Source: Opitutales bacterium
GTDB taxonomy: Bacteria; Verrucomicrobiota; Verrucomicrobiia; Opitutales; T3Sed10-336
Reading direction: 5' to 3'
Length of the DNA stretch: 42,623 bases
Assembly (NCBI GenBank): GCA_007130045.1
Contig: SLTG01000125.1
Location: 1-42,623 of the forward strand
The notes beneath the pieces were generated by a model. That model did not search any database. It was not told the origin of the DNA and worked only from the letters and a program-made list of their open reading frames with translations. How positions within the stretch are numbered: the first letter of the stretch is position 1; every line of letters begins with the position of its first letter. Position numbers and translations under genes: made by a program. Of the stretch, positions 1 to 8,616 are shown piece after piece.

Positions 1-1
1 A

Positions 2-195
2 ACCAGCTTGAACGAAATCCTCGATAGTGTTCCGCAGAAAATTTATGAACAATGCCCAGCTCTCAAGAGGGGAATGATCGAGTATTTGAAGGGGAGTAGA
101 ATCCGAAAAGCTGATGACGGGAAGTATATTAACTCCCGGCCCAGACCGTGCCTACCGCCGAGGAGTGCCCTCCCCTCGGAATCGGGAATCGCCCC
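2..195 (+). other. Left-edge open frame, no confident gene
   Basis: One plus-strand frame stays open from the left edge and runs on to position 430, where it lies antisense to thrB. Its first 45 codons look mildly protein-like but use more A/T-ending codons than the neighbours. It has no recognisable motif and its last part is clearly a shadow of thrB. It may be the remnant or the 3' part of a gene that begins outside the window. No minus-strand gene is visible here. Confidence 0.2.
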
Positions 196-1110
196 CTACT
201 TGACGACGAGACCCTGGTTATCCGACTTCAAGAGGTACACGCCGCATTCGGTCCCCTGCCGGGAGAACGCCTCAGACATCGCATCGCCCACGGCCCGGGC
301 GACAGATTCCGGCCCCACACACAACACGCTCGATCCGCTCCCGCTTAGCCATCCACTGAATGCGCCGGCTTCCAGACCCGCTGCAATGGCTTCGCGGGCG
401 CCAATGATTCCCGGAACGCGAGTGGGCTGATGAAGGAAGTCAGTCACCCCGTGACGCAACCGCTCGTATTCCCCCAGAGCAAATACCGAAACGATGTAGG
501 CCAGGCTGTTCAGGCTCTTGACCACGTCGAAAAACTCCAGGCTCTCCGGCAGAGTGGCGCGGGAGGTCGCGGTCAGCACCTCTTTGTCCGGAGAAACCAC
601 CACAAAGGAGAGCGACGAAGCGACGTCGAATCGAAGCGCATCGAGAAAGCGTCCGGTATCGGGACAGGTGCGGGAGACGCAGAAACCGCCAAGAATCGCC
701 GCGGCGGCATTATCCGGATGTCCTTCCAGCTCGGCCACCAGGGCGACCAGATCTTTCCTTGTCAGCGGCTCTCCGGCGGCGGCGTTCATCCCGGCAAGAA
801 TGCCGGCCCGCAGGGTCACACTGGAGCCAAGCCCGCGCGCGCGGGGCACGTCCCCGCTCATATCGAAGCCAAAACCGAAGCGCTTCGTTCCGGTGCCCGC
901 AAAAAAGGCGTCCGCGGCCACCCGGACCATGGTCATCGCGGACTCGTGGAAAGCGGCGGCATCGCCATCATACGCGATCACTTCCTTTCCGGTCGGTGTC
1001 AGCCGGATGTGATTGTAAAGGGTCAGGGCAATACCAAGCGTATCGAATCCCGGCCCGCAGTTGGATGTACTGGCGGGAATGCGTATTTTGAACGTACCGC
1101 CGGATTTCAT
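196..1110 (-). CDS. thrB: Homoserine kinase
   Basis: This 304-residue GHMP-family kinase phosphorylates L-homoserine with ATP, the step before threonine synthase, in the cytoplasm. The N-terminal GHMP substrate motif IPASTSNCGPGFDTLG is at residues 11-26. The phosphate-binding motif PRARGLGSSV is at about 89-98, and the HPDNAAAAILGG segment typical of ThrB is at about 131-142. The length is normal. The ATG start at 1110 has an AAGGAGA ribosome binding site about 10 bases upstream. It is the last gene of a minus-strand run rpoZ-smpB-thrB, 30 bases after smpB. The homoserine kinase assignment over other GHMP kinases rests on the GFDTLG and EGHPDN motifs. Confidence 0.9.
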   Translation of the reverse strand: MKSGGTFKIRIPASTSNCGPGFDTLGIALTLYNHIRLTPTGKEVIAYDGDAAAFHESAMTMVRVAADAFFAGTGTKRFGFGFDMSGDVPRARGLGSSVTLRAGILAGMNAAAGEPLTRKDLVALVAELEGHPDNAAAAILGGFCVSRTCPDTGRFLDALRFDVASSLSFVVVSPDKEVLTATSRATLPESLEFFDVVKSLNSLAYIVSVFALGEYERLRHGVTDFLHQPTRVPGIIGAREAIAAGLEAGAFSGWLSGSGSSVLCVGPESVARAVGDAMSEAFSRQGTECGVYLLKSDNQGLVVK

Positions 1111-1140
1111 CGAGTAATAGTCTCCTTCACCCTGTGCCTT

Positions 1141-1614
1141 CTACCTGCGGCGTCTCATTTCGCGCTCTATTTCCTGCATCTGCGTTTTCTTCTTAAGGGT
1201 TTCCCGCTTGTCGTAAAGCTTTTTACCTGTACAAACGGCAAGCTCCACTTTGACGAGGCCCTGCTTGAAGTACATTCGTACCGGCACCAAGGCCTTGCCT
1301 CCCTGGGAAACGTCGGCATTCAAGCGATCGATCTCTTTGCGATGAAGGAGCAGCTTGCGCGGACGTTTCGGCTGATGGTTGTGGATGTTGCCGAAGGCGT
1401 ACTCGTCAATGTGCATGTTACGCAGGATGACCTCGCCTTTTTCGATTTTTGCGAAAGCGTCCGTGATCTGAGCCCGGCCCGAACGTATTGATTTCATTTC
1501 AGTCCCGGTCAAAACAATGCCCGTCTCCAGCTTATCCTCGACAAAGTAATCGCGGAAAACCTTGGCGTTCCGAATCTCCTTGAAACGCCCGTCCTTCTGT
1601 TTTTTCGCGCACAC
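1141..1614 (-). CDS. smpB: SsrA-binding protein SmpB
   Basis: SmpB binds tmRNA and is needed for trans-translation, which rescues stalled ribosomes. The core segment DYFVEDKLETGIVLTGTEMK followed by SIRSGRAQITDAF is characteristic, as are HIDEYAFGNIHNHQPKRPRKLLLH and the lysine/arginine-rich C-terminal tail. I place the start at a GTG at 1614, giving 157 residues (family about 150-160) and an N-terminus MCAKKQKDGR. An ATG at 1665 in the same frame would add 17 residues that do not look like SmpB. The ribosome binding site is weak for either start. It sits between rpoZ and thrB. No tmRNA gene was seen in the window. Confidence 0.92.
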   Translation of the reverse strand: MCAKKQKDGRFKEIRNAKVFRDYFVEDKLETGIVLTGTEMKSIRSGRAQITDAFAKIEKGEVILRNMHIDEYAFGNIHNHQPKRPRKLLLHRKEIDRLNADVSQGGKALVPVRMYFKQGLVKVELAVCTGKKLYDKRETLKKKTQMQEIEREMRRRR

Positions 1615-1697
1615 GGAAAACGCCTGGTGGTGGCAACCCGCATCCCTGGACTGCAAAAACCGCAACTCCGGCGATGCAGAAACGGGCTTTCAGCCGG

Positions 1698-1901
1698 TCA
1701 CAAATCCTCGCCCAGCTCGTAGCTGATTTTCCCTCCGATAATCTCGCGCAGGGCGACGTCTTCAGGGTCCAGCCTTTCCAATGATTCGACGAGCGGACGG
1801 CTGCCGTAACGCAACTGCTTGACCCTGCGCGAAACAAGGTTGATCAGGATGTTCGGATCGGATACCACTTCCAATGCTTCGCTAATGTAATCTTCTCTCA
1901 A
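1698..1901 (-). CDS. rpoZ: RNA polymerase omega-like subunit
   Basis: This 67-residue protein resembles the omega subunit, a small assembly and stability factor of RNA polymerase. The segment ILINLVSRRVKQLRYGSRPL matches the conserved part of omega (LVxxxaxRaxQL...RPL), followed by a short acidic C-terminus. I choose a TTG start at 1901 because an AGAGGAG ribosome binding site lies 7 bases upstream. The in-frame ATG at 1961 lies beyond that site and adds unrelated sequence. It is first in the rpoZ-smpB-thrB run. Family assignment is by pattern only; the protein is short, so confidence is moderate. Confidence 0.75.
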   Translation of the reverse strand: MREDYISEALEVVSDPNILINLVSRRVKQLRYGSRPLVESLERLDPEDVALREIIGGKISYELGEDL

Positions 1902-2079
1902 GGTAAAACTCCTCTTTCTGATGAAACCGCCGACAATGAAGATTTCCGAGGGTAAGGTCAAGACGATTCAACGCAAAAACCATTCGCACGGTCGCGCACC
2001 GGAGTTCGCGCCGAACGGGGCGCCACCCCACGCAGGCACGAACGCGCCGCCGGCAGATCACAAAAGATAATCACACGCC

Positions 2080-2421
2080 ATGTCGAACGATTCCAAACAC
2101 GACGACAACGCGCTCCTGCTGGGATTCACCACCGTGGAAACCCGGGAGGATGCGGAAAAACTGGCCCGGGCGAGCGTCGAGAGCGGCTTCGTCGCCTGCG
2201 CCCAGGCCGACGCGCCGATTACTTCGTTTTTCTCATGGGAGGGAAAGCAGGAAACGGTCACCGAGCACCGCGTCCTGTTCAAGTTCGTTTCAGCGCGCAG
2301 GAGGGAGGTGGAGGAGTGGCTCCACGCCAACCACCCGTACGACACCCCGGAGTGGATTGTGATCGTCGCCGACCACACCGCGGAAAAATACTTGCAATGG
2401 GCTCGGGAAACCACAAGTTAG
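2080..2421 (+). CDS. cutA: Divalent cation tolerance protein CutA
   Basis: CutA proteins are small trimeric cytoplasmic proteins linked to divalent metal tolerance; their exact role is still debated. The 113-residue sequence shows the family order: FTTVETREDAEKLARASVES, VACAQ with the conserved cysteine, SFFSWEGKQE (the S-x-x-x-W-x-G-K segment), and the C-terminal YDTPEWIVI followed by YLQWARE. The length is usual for the family. No strong ribosome binding site is seen before the ATG. It is followed 29 bases later by the small basic protein gene, so the two may be cotranscribed. Confidence 0.9.
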   Translation: MSNDSKHDDNALLLGFTTVETREDAEKLARASVESGFVACAQADAPITSFFSWEGKQETVTEHRVLFKFVSARRREVEEWLHANHPYDTPEWIVIVADHTAEKYLQWARETTS

Positions 2422-2450
2422 TTGACCTTTTAACACATTCGGAAACAGCC

Positions 2451-2612
2451 ATGTCACAGCACAACAGTTTTAAAGGCGTCGCTACGGGCGCCGCGGCAAA
2501 GAAACGCAACGTACTCAAGCGGTTTGAACGGGTCGAGCTGCTCAGAAAGCGCGGGCAGTGGAAAGAAGGAAACCGCGTACTCGGGCTGCGCAAGACCAAG
2601 CCCGAGGAATAA
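2451..2612 (+). CDS. Small basic protein, Chlamydiae/Verrucomicrobia family
   Basis: A 53-residue, strongly basic protein beginning MSQHNSFKGV and ending LGLRKTKPEE. It matches what I remember of the small basic protein family (TIGR04137) that is conserved in Chlamydiae and Verrucomicrobia and is otherwise uncharacterised. The pattern is an N-terminal H-x-S-F/L-K segment, then KKRNVLKRFERVELL, then a G-x-W/R-K/E basic stretch and LGLRKTK. The charge pattern suggests RNA or ribosome association, but that is inference. The ATG at 2451 is in frame with a longer spurious open frame whose upstream part is a cutA shadow. A terminator-like hairpin follows at once. Confidence 0.85.
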   Translation: MSQHNSFKGVATGAAAKKRNVLKRFERVELLRKRGQWKEGNRVLGLRKTKPEE

Positions 2613-2623
2613 TCTTCTCCGGC

Positions 2624-2655
2624 GCCCCGCACGATTCCGCCGGGGCTCCTTTTTT
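2624..2655 (+). terminator. Rho-independent terminator after the small basic protein
   Basis: GCCCCG at 2624-2629 pairs with CGGGGC at 2641-2646 across an 11-base loop, followed within three bases by a run of six T. It begins 12 bases after the stop of the small basic protein and would end the cutA/small-protein transcript. Confidence 0.65.
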
Positions 2656-2733
2656 GGTGAAAATCGGCCTCCTGGAATTGAAACGCGTCCGGTCGCGGTC
2701 TGCCGGGAGTCCGGAGCGATTCGACTTGAGCGC

Positions 2734-3855
2734 TTAATCTTCGTCGTTCGGCCTCCGAACGGATTCGTCAGTGTCCCCGCCGTCCGCCGTGATCAACTCC
2801 TCGTCGTCGGGTGAAACACTCTGCAGCCATTCCATCCGGAAGTTGAATACCGGAAGGAGGGCGATCAGCCCGACGCAGGTCAGCCCCAGCACCGCGTAAC
2901 CCGTTACATCGTGGACGGCGCCGTCGATCGCATCCGGTCCGTTCGCATAGGCCCAGCCCGTAAGAAACAAGCTCCGCAGGATGTTCGTGAAGAAGGCGAA
3001 AAGCATCGCAATTCCGACGAGCAACACCTTCTTCCAGAGCGAATTGAGAAAGACCGCCCCCAGAAAACTGCCCGCGAACAGGCATGCCGTGAGCGAGCGG
3101 ATCCCCGAGCAGGCATCCTCGACCCCGACGCGGCCGGTGGGAAGGATCAGCGTGTTCCCCTGCTGCTCGAGCGGAAACCCGCCCATGTCAAAAACGAAAA
3201 ACACCACCCGGGTCACCTGCGAGAGAAGGAATAGGCTGATGTTGTTCTCCACAACCGAAACCAGGGGCGCCGAGATCACCCATATGAATGCGGGAAACAG
3301 GAACAGGCTCGCCACAACGAATCGTGTGTCGAGGAAAAGCCGCTTCCACCATCGGGGTTCCCGGTTCATTTCCGGGTTGGGGATCTCCCTGGGCACGCTC
3401 AGGAAAATCAGCGGCAAGAGAATACAGCCGAAACCGACCGCAATCAGAAGCGAGCCTGGATTGGACGGGCCGGATCCGGCACGGTAAAACGCCCCCAAAA
3501 AAAAAGCCATAAGCCCGAACGCAAGCACCAGGTACGCCGCAGGCGGGAGAATCCGGCTTGCGGATGGCGAAGGCACGGACGATACCTGCGGAGCCGGGGC
3601 CCCCGTACATTCCGCTTCCTCCCCGGCATTCGCCGGATTCCGGCCCTTGCCCTTCAGAAGATTGCAGATCTGTTCCCAACGGTCGTAAACGACGTACGCG
3701 ACGAAGAACGGTACCAGGAAGCCGAATGAATAGTCGTCCCTCGTGTTCCACCAGTGCCACTGGTCCCAGGCCACAAACAACGCGATTGCTCCGCTCAAAC
3801 CGAGAGCGTAAACAAAGGATTGGGGAAGATCTTCGAAAGTGGATTTTGCTGACAT
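2734..3855 (-). CDS. Exosortase/archaeosortase family protein
   Basis: A polytopic inner-membrane transpeptidase of the exosortase family. These enzymes are thought to cleave PEP-CTERM-like sorting tails on exported proteins. With the start at 3855 it has 373 residues. About eight hydrophobic segments are visible, the first at residues 14-32, interrupted by a linker rich in Pro, Ser and Glu at about 68-102. The three expected active-site residues are present: Cys249 in VGVEDACSGIRSL, Arg294 in NILRSLFLTG, and His315 in GAVHDVTGY. The C-terminus is acidic and cytoplasmic-looking. The gene stands alone, divergent from the HIT gene, with no PEP-CTERM substrate or EPS cluster in the window. The start is a choice between 3855 and 3909; the extra 18 residues of the longer form are not hydrophobic. 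Confidence 0.88.
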   Translation of the reverse strand: MSAKSTFEDLPQSFVYALGLSGAIALFVAWDQWHWWNTRDDYSFGFLVPFFVAYVVYDRWEQICNLLKGKGRNPANAGEEAECTGAPAPQVSSVPSPSASRILPPAAYLVLAFGLMAFFLGAFYRAGSGPSNPGSLLIAVGFGCILLPLIFLSVPREIPNPEMNREPRWWKRLFLDTRFVVASLFLFPAFIWVISAPLVSVVENNISLFLLSQVTRVVFFVFDMGGFPLEQQGNTLILPTGRVGVEDACSGIRSLTACLFAGSFLGAVFLNSLWKKVLLVGIAMLFAFFTNILRSLFLTGWAYANGPDAIDGAVHDVTGYAVLGLTCVGLIALLPVFNFRMEWLQSVSPDDEELITADGGDTDESVRRPNDED

Positions 3856-4063
3856 TTTGCGAGTTAAAACCAATGGCGGAGGACCGATCCGGCGGGTTAC
3901 CCTACCCAATTCAGATGTCCGGACAAGACGAACTGTCTCATATTCTCCATTTTCATGCCGGAATCAGGACGAAACATGACTGGCTAACGCAACAGCGCCC
4001 GTCAAGTCGAGCAAAAAGCCGGTTTTGACTTTTGTCCGGAATAACGCAATCCTGTTTCGTCGA

Positions 4064-4567
4064 ATGGAACGATTACACTCATACTGGAGGATGGAGTATG
4101 TCGAGGCGCCCAAGTTCAAGAACGAGAGCAATCCTTTCCGGGACATCCCTGAATCCGAAGCCGACGAAGAAACCTGCCTGCTGCACCGCAACGAACTGTC
4201 CTACCTCGTTCTGAACCGCTATCCGTACAATGCGGGACATCTGCTGGCCATTCCGTACAGGGAGGTCTCCGATTTGAGTGAATTGAACGCGAACGAACGA
4301 GGCGAGCTGATGAACACGATCATCCTTGGGAAGGAAATCCTCCAGAACGCCCTTCACCCGGACGGCTTCAACATCGGGTTCAATCTCGGAAAAGCCGCCG
4401 GCGCGGGCCTGCCCGCCCATCTTCACTGCCACATCGTCCCCCGCTGGGAGGGAGACACAAATTTTATGCCGGTGCTCGGTGAAACCCGCGTCCTTCCGGC
4501 CTCCCTTCGCGCAATGTGGAAGCGGCTTCGCCCGCACTGCCCCGGCGCTTCCGAGGCACAGGACTGA
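4064..4567 (+). CDS. HIT family nucleotide hydrolase/phosphorylase
   Basis: A 167-residue histidine-triad protein. The catalytic triad HLHCH is at residues 119-123 within PAHLHCHIVPRW, preceded by the NxGxxAGxxLxHLH-like segment FNIGFNLGKAAGAG. The upstream NRYPYNAGHLLAIPYREV is typical of the bacterial branch related to Ap4A phosphorylase and Ap4A hydrolase. It probably hydrolyses or phosphorolyses dinucleoside polyphosphates or similar nucleotide conjugates; the substrate cannot be read from sequence. I use the ATG at 4064 (MERLHSYWRM). An in-frame TTG at 4025 is possible. It lies 24 bases before phoH and may be cotranscribed with it. Confidence 0.88.
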   Translation: MERLHSYWRMEYVEAPKFKNESNPFRDIPESEADEETCLLHRNELSYLVLNRYPYNAGHLLAIPYREVSDLSELNANERGELMNTIILGKEILQNALHPDGFNIGFNLGKAAGAGLPAHLHCHIVPRWEGDTNFMPVLGETRVLPASLRAMWKRLRPHCPGASEAQD

Positions 4568-4591
4568 GCAAAAAGATTAGGCGCCGCCCGC

Positions 4592-5566
4592 ATGACAACC
4601 AGGACCCTCCAATATGAAAACCCCCGCACGCTCGACCAGCTTTATTGCAGTCGGGGCGACAATCTGAACATGGTTGAAAACCTTCTAGGCGTCCGGCTCG
4701 TCACCCGCGAGGGATGGCTCAAAATCGAAGGAGATGAAGCCGGCGTCGAAAAGACCGAGAAATTTTTCAAGCTGCTCGAAGAGGGGCGCCGGCAGGGAAT
4801 GCGACCGCGCAGCTCCGATTTCACGAGCATCCTTCAGGGTATCGCGCGCGGCGAGGAAAAGGATCTCGAGGAGATGATGCGGGATCCATTCGTTGTGGAG
4901 CTCAACCGCAAGACGGTCGTCCCGAAGACGTTGGGACAAAAACGCTATCTTCAGGACATCGAGCGGGCGGAGGTCGTTTTCGGCATCGGTCCGGCCGGAA
5001 CCGGAAAGACCTACCTCGCCATGGCCATGGCGGTTTCCGCACTCCTCAAGAACGAGATCAACAAAATTATCCTGTCCCGCCCCGCAGTCGAAGCCGGCGA
5101 AGCCCTGGGGTTTCTTCCGGGAGACCTGCGCGAGAAAATTCTTCCCTACCTACGCCCGGTTTACGACGCACTCTACGATATGATTCCACGGGAAGACGTC
5201 GCGCGCATGATCGACAAGGGCATTATCGAGATCGCCCCGCTCGCGTATATGCGCGGGCGGACGCTTTCTGATGCCTTCATCATTCTCGATGAAGCCCAGA
5301 ACACGACCTCCGAGCAGATGATGATGTTCCTCACCCGCCTGGGGGACAACAGCAAGATGGTGATCACCGGCGACATCACCCAGATCGACCTCCCCAGGCG
5401 ACATAACTCCGGGCTCGTTGAAGCCGCACGCATTCTGGGGCGCGTCGAGGGAATCCGTTTGTTCCATTTCACCTCCTCGGATGTCGTCCGCCATCCCCTG
5501 GTCCTCCGAATAATTGAAGCCTACGAAGAGCAGAAAGAAAAAAAGGCACGGGACAGTTCCGAATGA
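4592..5566 (+). CDS. phoH: PhoH family ATPase
   Basis: A 324-residue cytoplasmic ATPase of the PhoH/YbeZ family, linked in other bacteria to RNA metabolism and to YbeY function. The N-terminal 100 residues form a KH-like domain. The Walker A motif GPAGTGKT is at residues 133-140 and the Walker B region FIILDEAQNTT at about 228-238. The VxxGEALGFLPGDLxEKI-type segment (AGEALGFLPGDLREKILPYLRP) and MVITGDITQIDLP are family signatures. Length is normal. It stands upstream of pgpH and ybeY, the classic phoH neighbourhood. No strong ribosome binding site is seen. Confidence 0.94.
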   Translation: MTTRTLQYENPRTLDQLYCSRGDNLNMVENLLGVRLVTREGWLKIEGDEAGVEKTEKFFKLLEEGRRQGMRPRSSDFTSILQGIARGEEKDLEEMMRDPFVVELNRKTVVPKTLGQKRYLQDIERAEVVFGIGPAGTGKTYLAMAMAVSALLKNEINKIILSRPAVEAGEALGFLPGDLREKILPYLRPVYDALYDMIPREDVARMIDKGIIEIAPLAYMRGRTLSDAFIILDEAQNTTSEQMMMFLTRLGDNSKMVITGDITQIDLPRRHNSGLVEAARILGRVEGIRLFHFTSSDVVRHPLVLRIIEAYEEQKEKKARDSSE

Positions 5567-5660
5567 TCCGTGCTCGAATTTCGCGGAAAAGCGCGTAAGA
5601 TTGAAACAGCAATGATGCGCCTTCAGACATTTCGCCTCAACAGTCACCATGCCCGCACCG

Positions 5661-5693
5661 GGGGCTCTCCGGCGTCCTTTCGCCGGACACCCC
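5661..5693. other. Hairpin in the phoH-pgpH spacer
   Basis: TCCGGCG (5668-5674) and CGCCGGA (5681-5687) form a perfect 7-base stem with a 6-base loop. Flanking GGGG (5661-5664) and CCCC (5690-5693) can extend it. There is no T-run, so it is not a typical terminator. It may be an mRNA processing or stability element in the 190-base spacer, or chance in GC-rich DNA. Confidence 0.35.
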
Positions 5694-5757
5694 GTCCTGA
5701 ACGCTGCCACTGAGAGCTTGTCTCCCAGGCGATCCAGTCCAAAGAAACGGATCCGTC

Positions 5758-8211
5758 ATGTCCAAAAAATCCACAAAGCCCGCCGCCACCGAAGCCTCCC
5801 GCCGAAAACGAAAGACCGACCAGCACTCGCAGCTCGTCAAGTTCCTGGAGACCAGCCGCGCGGTTTCCTTCGCTATCTTTCTGCTGACCGCCGCAGGCAT
5901 CGGCACACTCAGTCTGATCGGTCTGCACCCGACTGGCGCCCAAATAATTCCGCACCAAGTTTCACCTGTTCGCGTAACCGCGAGCATCCCGTTCGATTAC
6001 GAAAGCGAACTTCGAACCGAGCGCGAACGCCAGCGTCAAAGCAACCTCGTCGGCCCGGCCTACTCGATCAACCCCGTGCGCTTTGAAACGTTCACCGAAT
6101 ACACCGGGCACCTTCTCCAGGAACTCAACAGCCTCGACGAACGTACTGCGGAAATGGACGAGGAGGAGCGCAGTTCGGTCGTGCGCGCATTCGTCGAAGA
6201 TTTCGGTGATCGCACCCGATACAACCTGAGTTACGAGGACGCCTTCTCCATGCTGGAGCTGACGGACGCCGAATCCCGCACGATCCTCTTTGACCAGGCT
6301 CTCGGAATACTCGAAAGCATACATCAGGACGGCATTTATGACCCGGAGGAGACCTTCCACGTTCACGACCCCTCCGACGGCGTGACTTTCTTCACCATTT
6401 ACGGGCTGGACGAATCACGCCTGAGCGAGCGCAACATCCGCGGCGAACAGCAGGCCCGGCAGACGTTGCGGAACCGGCTTGAAGAACTCGATGCCCCGGA
6501 GGAAGTCATCCTTGCCCTGCGGAGGATATTCCGCGACGGGATCGCACCGAATTTCGAGTACGACGAAGACATGACCGAACAACGAAAAGCCCGGGTGGCC
6601 GCGGACACCCCTCCCGTCACCGTAGAGGTCGAAGAGGGTGATCCCATCGTTCGCCCGGGAGTCACGGTCACCGAAGAACAACATGAAATGTACCTCGCCT
6701 ACCAGGAGGAACTCGCTGCCCGCGGCGAGCAGGCGCTGGATTTGCCCGAACAGGTTCTCCATCGCCTCCTGCTCGTTCTGGGCATACTCCTCTCGGCGGT
6801 CGTTTATATTCGGATCGAAGACCGGGAATCACTGAAAAGCAACAGCCGCCTCGCTCTGCTCGGCCTCCTAGCCGCCGTCAATTTGAGCCTGGTGTGGTGC
6901 GTGATTCAACTCAGCAACGTTCCCGAAATCGCCGCAAACGCCGCCTGGCTGCCGGTAATTCCCTACCTCACGCCGACCGCCTTCTCGCCGCTCATTGTCG
7001 CCATGCTCATCGGCCAGAGGCCCGCCATATTCATGGCACTGATCATCAGCTTCTTCTCCGCAATCATGTTCGGCTACAAAGTCGAAATGTTCGTCATCGC
7101 ATTCCTATCGGCCCTGGTGGGGATCTACTACTGCCAGGACGTCCGCTTCCGGGGCCGCCTGGTGAAAGCGGCGAGCATGACCGGTCTCACTGTCGCGGTT
7201 GCCGCCCTTCTACTTGGCGCGGCGGCCATGCTCGATATCACGATCGTCGTCAAACAAATGACCGCGGGTTTGGCGATCGGCACGCTGACCGGCATTATCG
7301 TGGTCGGTATTCTCCCGATTCTCGAAACTCTGTTCCGCCGCATCACCGACATCACCCTGCTCGAACTGACCGACTCGAACCATCCGCTCCTGAGGCGAAT
7401 GCAAATCGAGGCTCCCGGCAGCTACCACCACAGCCTCGTCGTCGCGAATCTCTCCGAGAACGCCGCCGTCGAAATCGACGCCAACCCCCTCAAGTGCCGC
7501 GTATGCTCGCTATTCCACGATATCGGAAAGCTCGTCAAACCCGAGTACTTCACTGAAAACCAGCGCGATGGTTTCAATCCGCATATCGACCGCAATCCTT
7601 CATTCAGCGCACTCATCATCAAGAGCCACGTCAAGGAAGGCGTCGATCTGGCCGTCAATTTCAAACTTCCCCACGTCATTATCGACGTGATCCGCCAGCA
7701 CCACGGGACCACGCTGATCGAATACTTCTTCCATCAGGCCAAGCAACAGGAAAAGAAGGGGTCCGCCCCGCCGTTTTCCAGGACCGAATCGCTCGAACTC
7801 GACAAGGTCAGCGAAAGCACCTACCGCTACGACGGCCCCAGGCCGCAGTTCAAGGAAAGCGCGATCATCTTCTTCGCCGACGCGATCGAAGCCGCCAGCC
7901 GCAGCCTCAAGAAAGTCAACCAGCAGAGCCTGGAAGAGTTGATCGATAAAATCTTCCGCGGGCGGATCGAAGACGATCAACTCGACGAATGCCCCCTCAC
8001 GATGGAGGAGATCGACCGGATCAAAAAGAGCTTTTGCTTCACCCTTCTCAATATGCTCCATTCGCGTATCGAGTACCCCGCGGAGGAAAAGGAGAAAGCA
8101 AAAACCGACGCGAAGTCGACCCAACCCATACAGAATGATGGCGGCGAAACCGAGACACCGGACCATTCCGATCCAAAAAAAGTGGAAAGCCCTCAAGCTT
8201 CGTCCCGCTGA
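5758..8211 (+). CDS. pgpH: 7TM-HD cyclic-di-AMP phosphodiesterase, PgpH-like
   Basis: An 817-residue membrane HD phosphohydrolase of the YqfF/PgpH family. Characterised members hydrolyse c-di-AMP to pApA. Domain order is: a short basic cytoplasmic N-terminus, a membrane anchor at about 39-62, a long charged extracytoplasmic domain to about 335, a set of about seven membrane helices at about 335-520, and a cytoplasmic HD domain. In the HD domain, SYHHSLVVANL begins at residue 555, the metal-binding pair is His587-Asp588 in LFHDIGKL, and IRQHHGT and FFADAIEAASR complete the site. The last 50 residues are charged and low-complexity. It follows phoH and overlaps ybeY by 77 bases. A c-di-AMP role is from the family; no cyclase is in the window. 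Confidence 0.92.
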   Translation: MSKKSTKPAATEASRRKRKTDQHSQLVKFLETSRAVSFAIFLLTAAGIGTLSLIGLHPTGAQIIPHQVSPVRVTASIPFDYESELRTERERQRQSNLVGPAYSINPVRFETFTEYTGHLLQELNSLDERTAEMDEEERSSVVRAFVEDFGDRTRYNLSYEDAFSMLELTDAESRTILFDQALGILESIHQDGIYDPEETFHVHDPSDGVTFFTIYGLDESRLSERNIRGEQQARQTLRNRLEELDAPEEVILALRRIFRDGIAPNFEYDEDMTEQRKARVAADTPPVTVEVEEGDPIVRPGVTVTEEQHEMYLAYQEELAARGEQALDLPEQVLHRLLLVLGILLSAVVYIRIEDRESLKSNSRLALLGLLAAVNLSLVWCVIQLSNVPEIAANAAWLPVIPYLTPTAFSPLIVAMLIGQRPAIFMALIISFFSAIMFGYKVEMFVIAFLSALVGIYYCQDVRFRGRLVKAASMTGLTVAVAALLLGAAAMLDITIVVKQMTAGLAIGTLTGIIVVGILPILETLFRRITDITLLELTDSNHPLLRRMQIEAPGSYHHSLVVANLSENAAVEIDANPLKCRVCSLFHDIGKLVKPEYFTENQRDGFNPHIDRNPSFSALIIKSHVKEGVDLAVNFKLPHVIIDVIRQHHGTTLIEYFFHQAKQQEKKGSAPPFSRTESLELDKVSESTYRYDGPRPQFKESAIIFFADAIEAASRSLKKVNQQSLEELIDKIFRGRIEDDQLDECPLTMEEIDRIKKSFCFTLLNMLHSRIEYPAEEKEKAKTDAKSTQPIQNDGGETETPDHSDPKKVESPQASSR

Positions 8212-8614
8212 GGTGCGCAACGCCATCCGTGCGCTCGACAGCAGCACTCTTTTCCGATGCCCCCCGGGGGAGTTGTCGATTGTCTTTATGGGCGACGAGG
8301 ACCTCGCGCGACTCCACGACGAGTTCTTCGATGATCCCGAACCGACCGACGTCATCACCTTTGACGGTGAGCCCGACATGGACTTTGCCGGCGAAATCTG
8401 CGTTTCGGTGGAACATGCCCTCGAATACGCGGCCCGTCACCGAGTTGATTTTTCGCGCGAACTGACCCTTTATCTCGTCCACGGTTACCTTCACCTTTCC
8501 GGGTTTGACGATCACGACCCTTCCGCCCGGCGCCGAATGAGAACCGCCGAAAAGAAAGCCCTCGATTTGCTTGAAAGTTCGGACAAACTTCCGCTTTTTC
8601 ATGTCGTCACTTAA
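8135..8614 (+). CDS. ybeY: Endoribonuclease YbeY, rRNA maturation
   Basis: YbeY is a zinc-dependent single-strand endoribonuclease used in 16S rRNA 3' end maturation and ribosome quality control. The 159-residue protein has ELSIVFMGDEDLARLH, the PTDVITFDG segment, GEICVSVEHA, and the metal motif HGYLHLSGFDDH at residues 116-127. That motif has one residue more between the second and third histidines than the textbook HGxLHLxGYDH. The start at 8135 overlaps pgpH by 77 bases in a different frame. An in-frame GTG at 8213, just after the pgpH stop, is an alternative, but it would remove an N-terminal strand that looks genuine. Confidence 0.92.
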   Translation: MMAAKPRHRTIPIQKKWKALKLRPAEVRNAIRALDSSTLFRCPPGELSIVFMGDEDLARLHDEFFDDPEPTDVITFDGEPDMDFAGEICVSVEHALEYAARHRVDFSRELTLYLVHGYLHLSGFDDHDPSARRRMRTAEKKALDLLESSDKLPLFHVVT

Positions 8615-8616
8615 CC

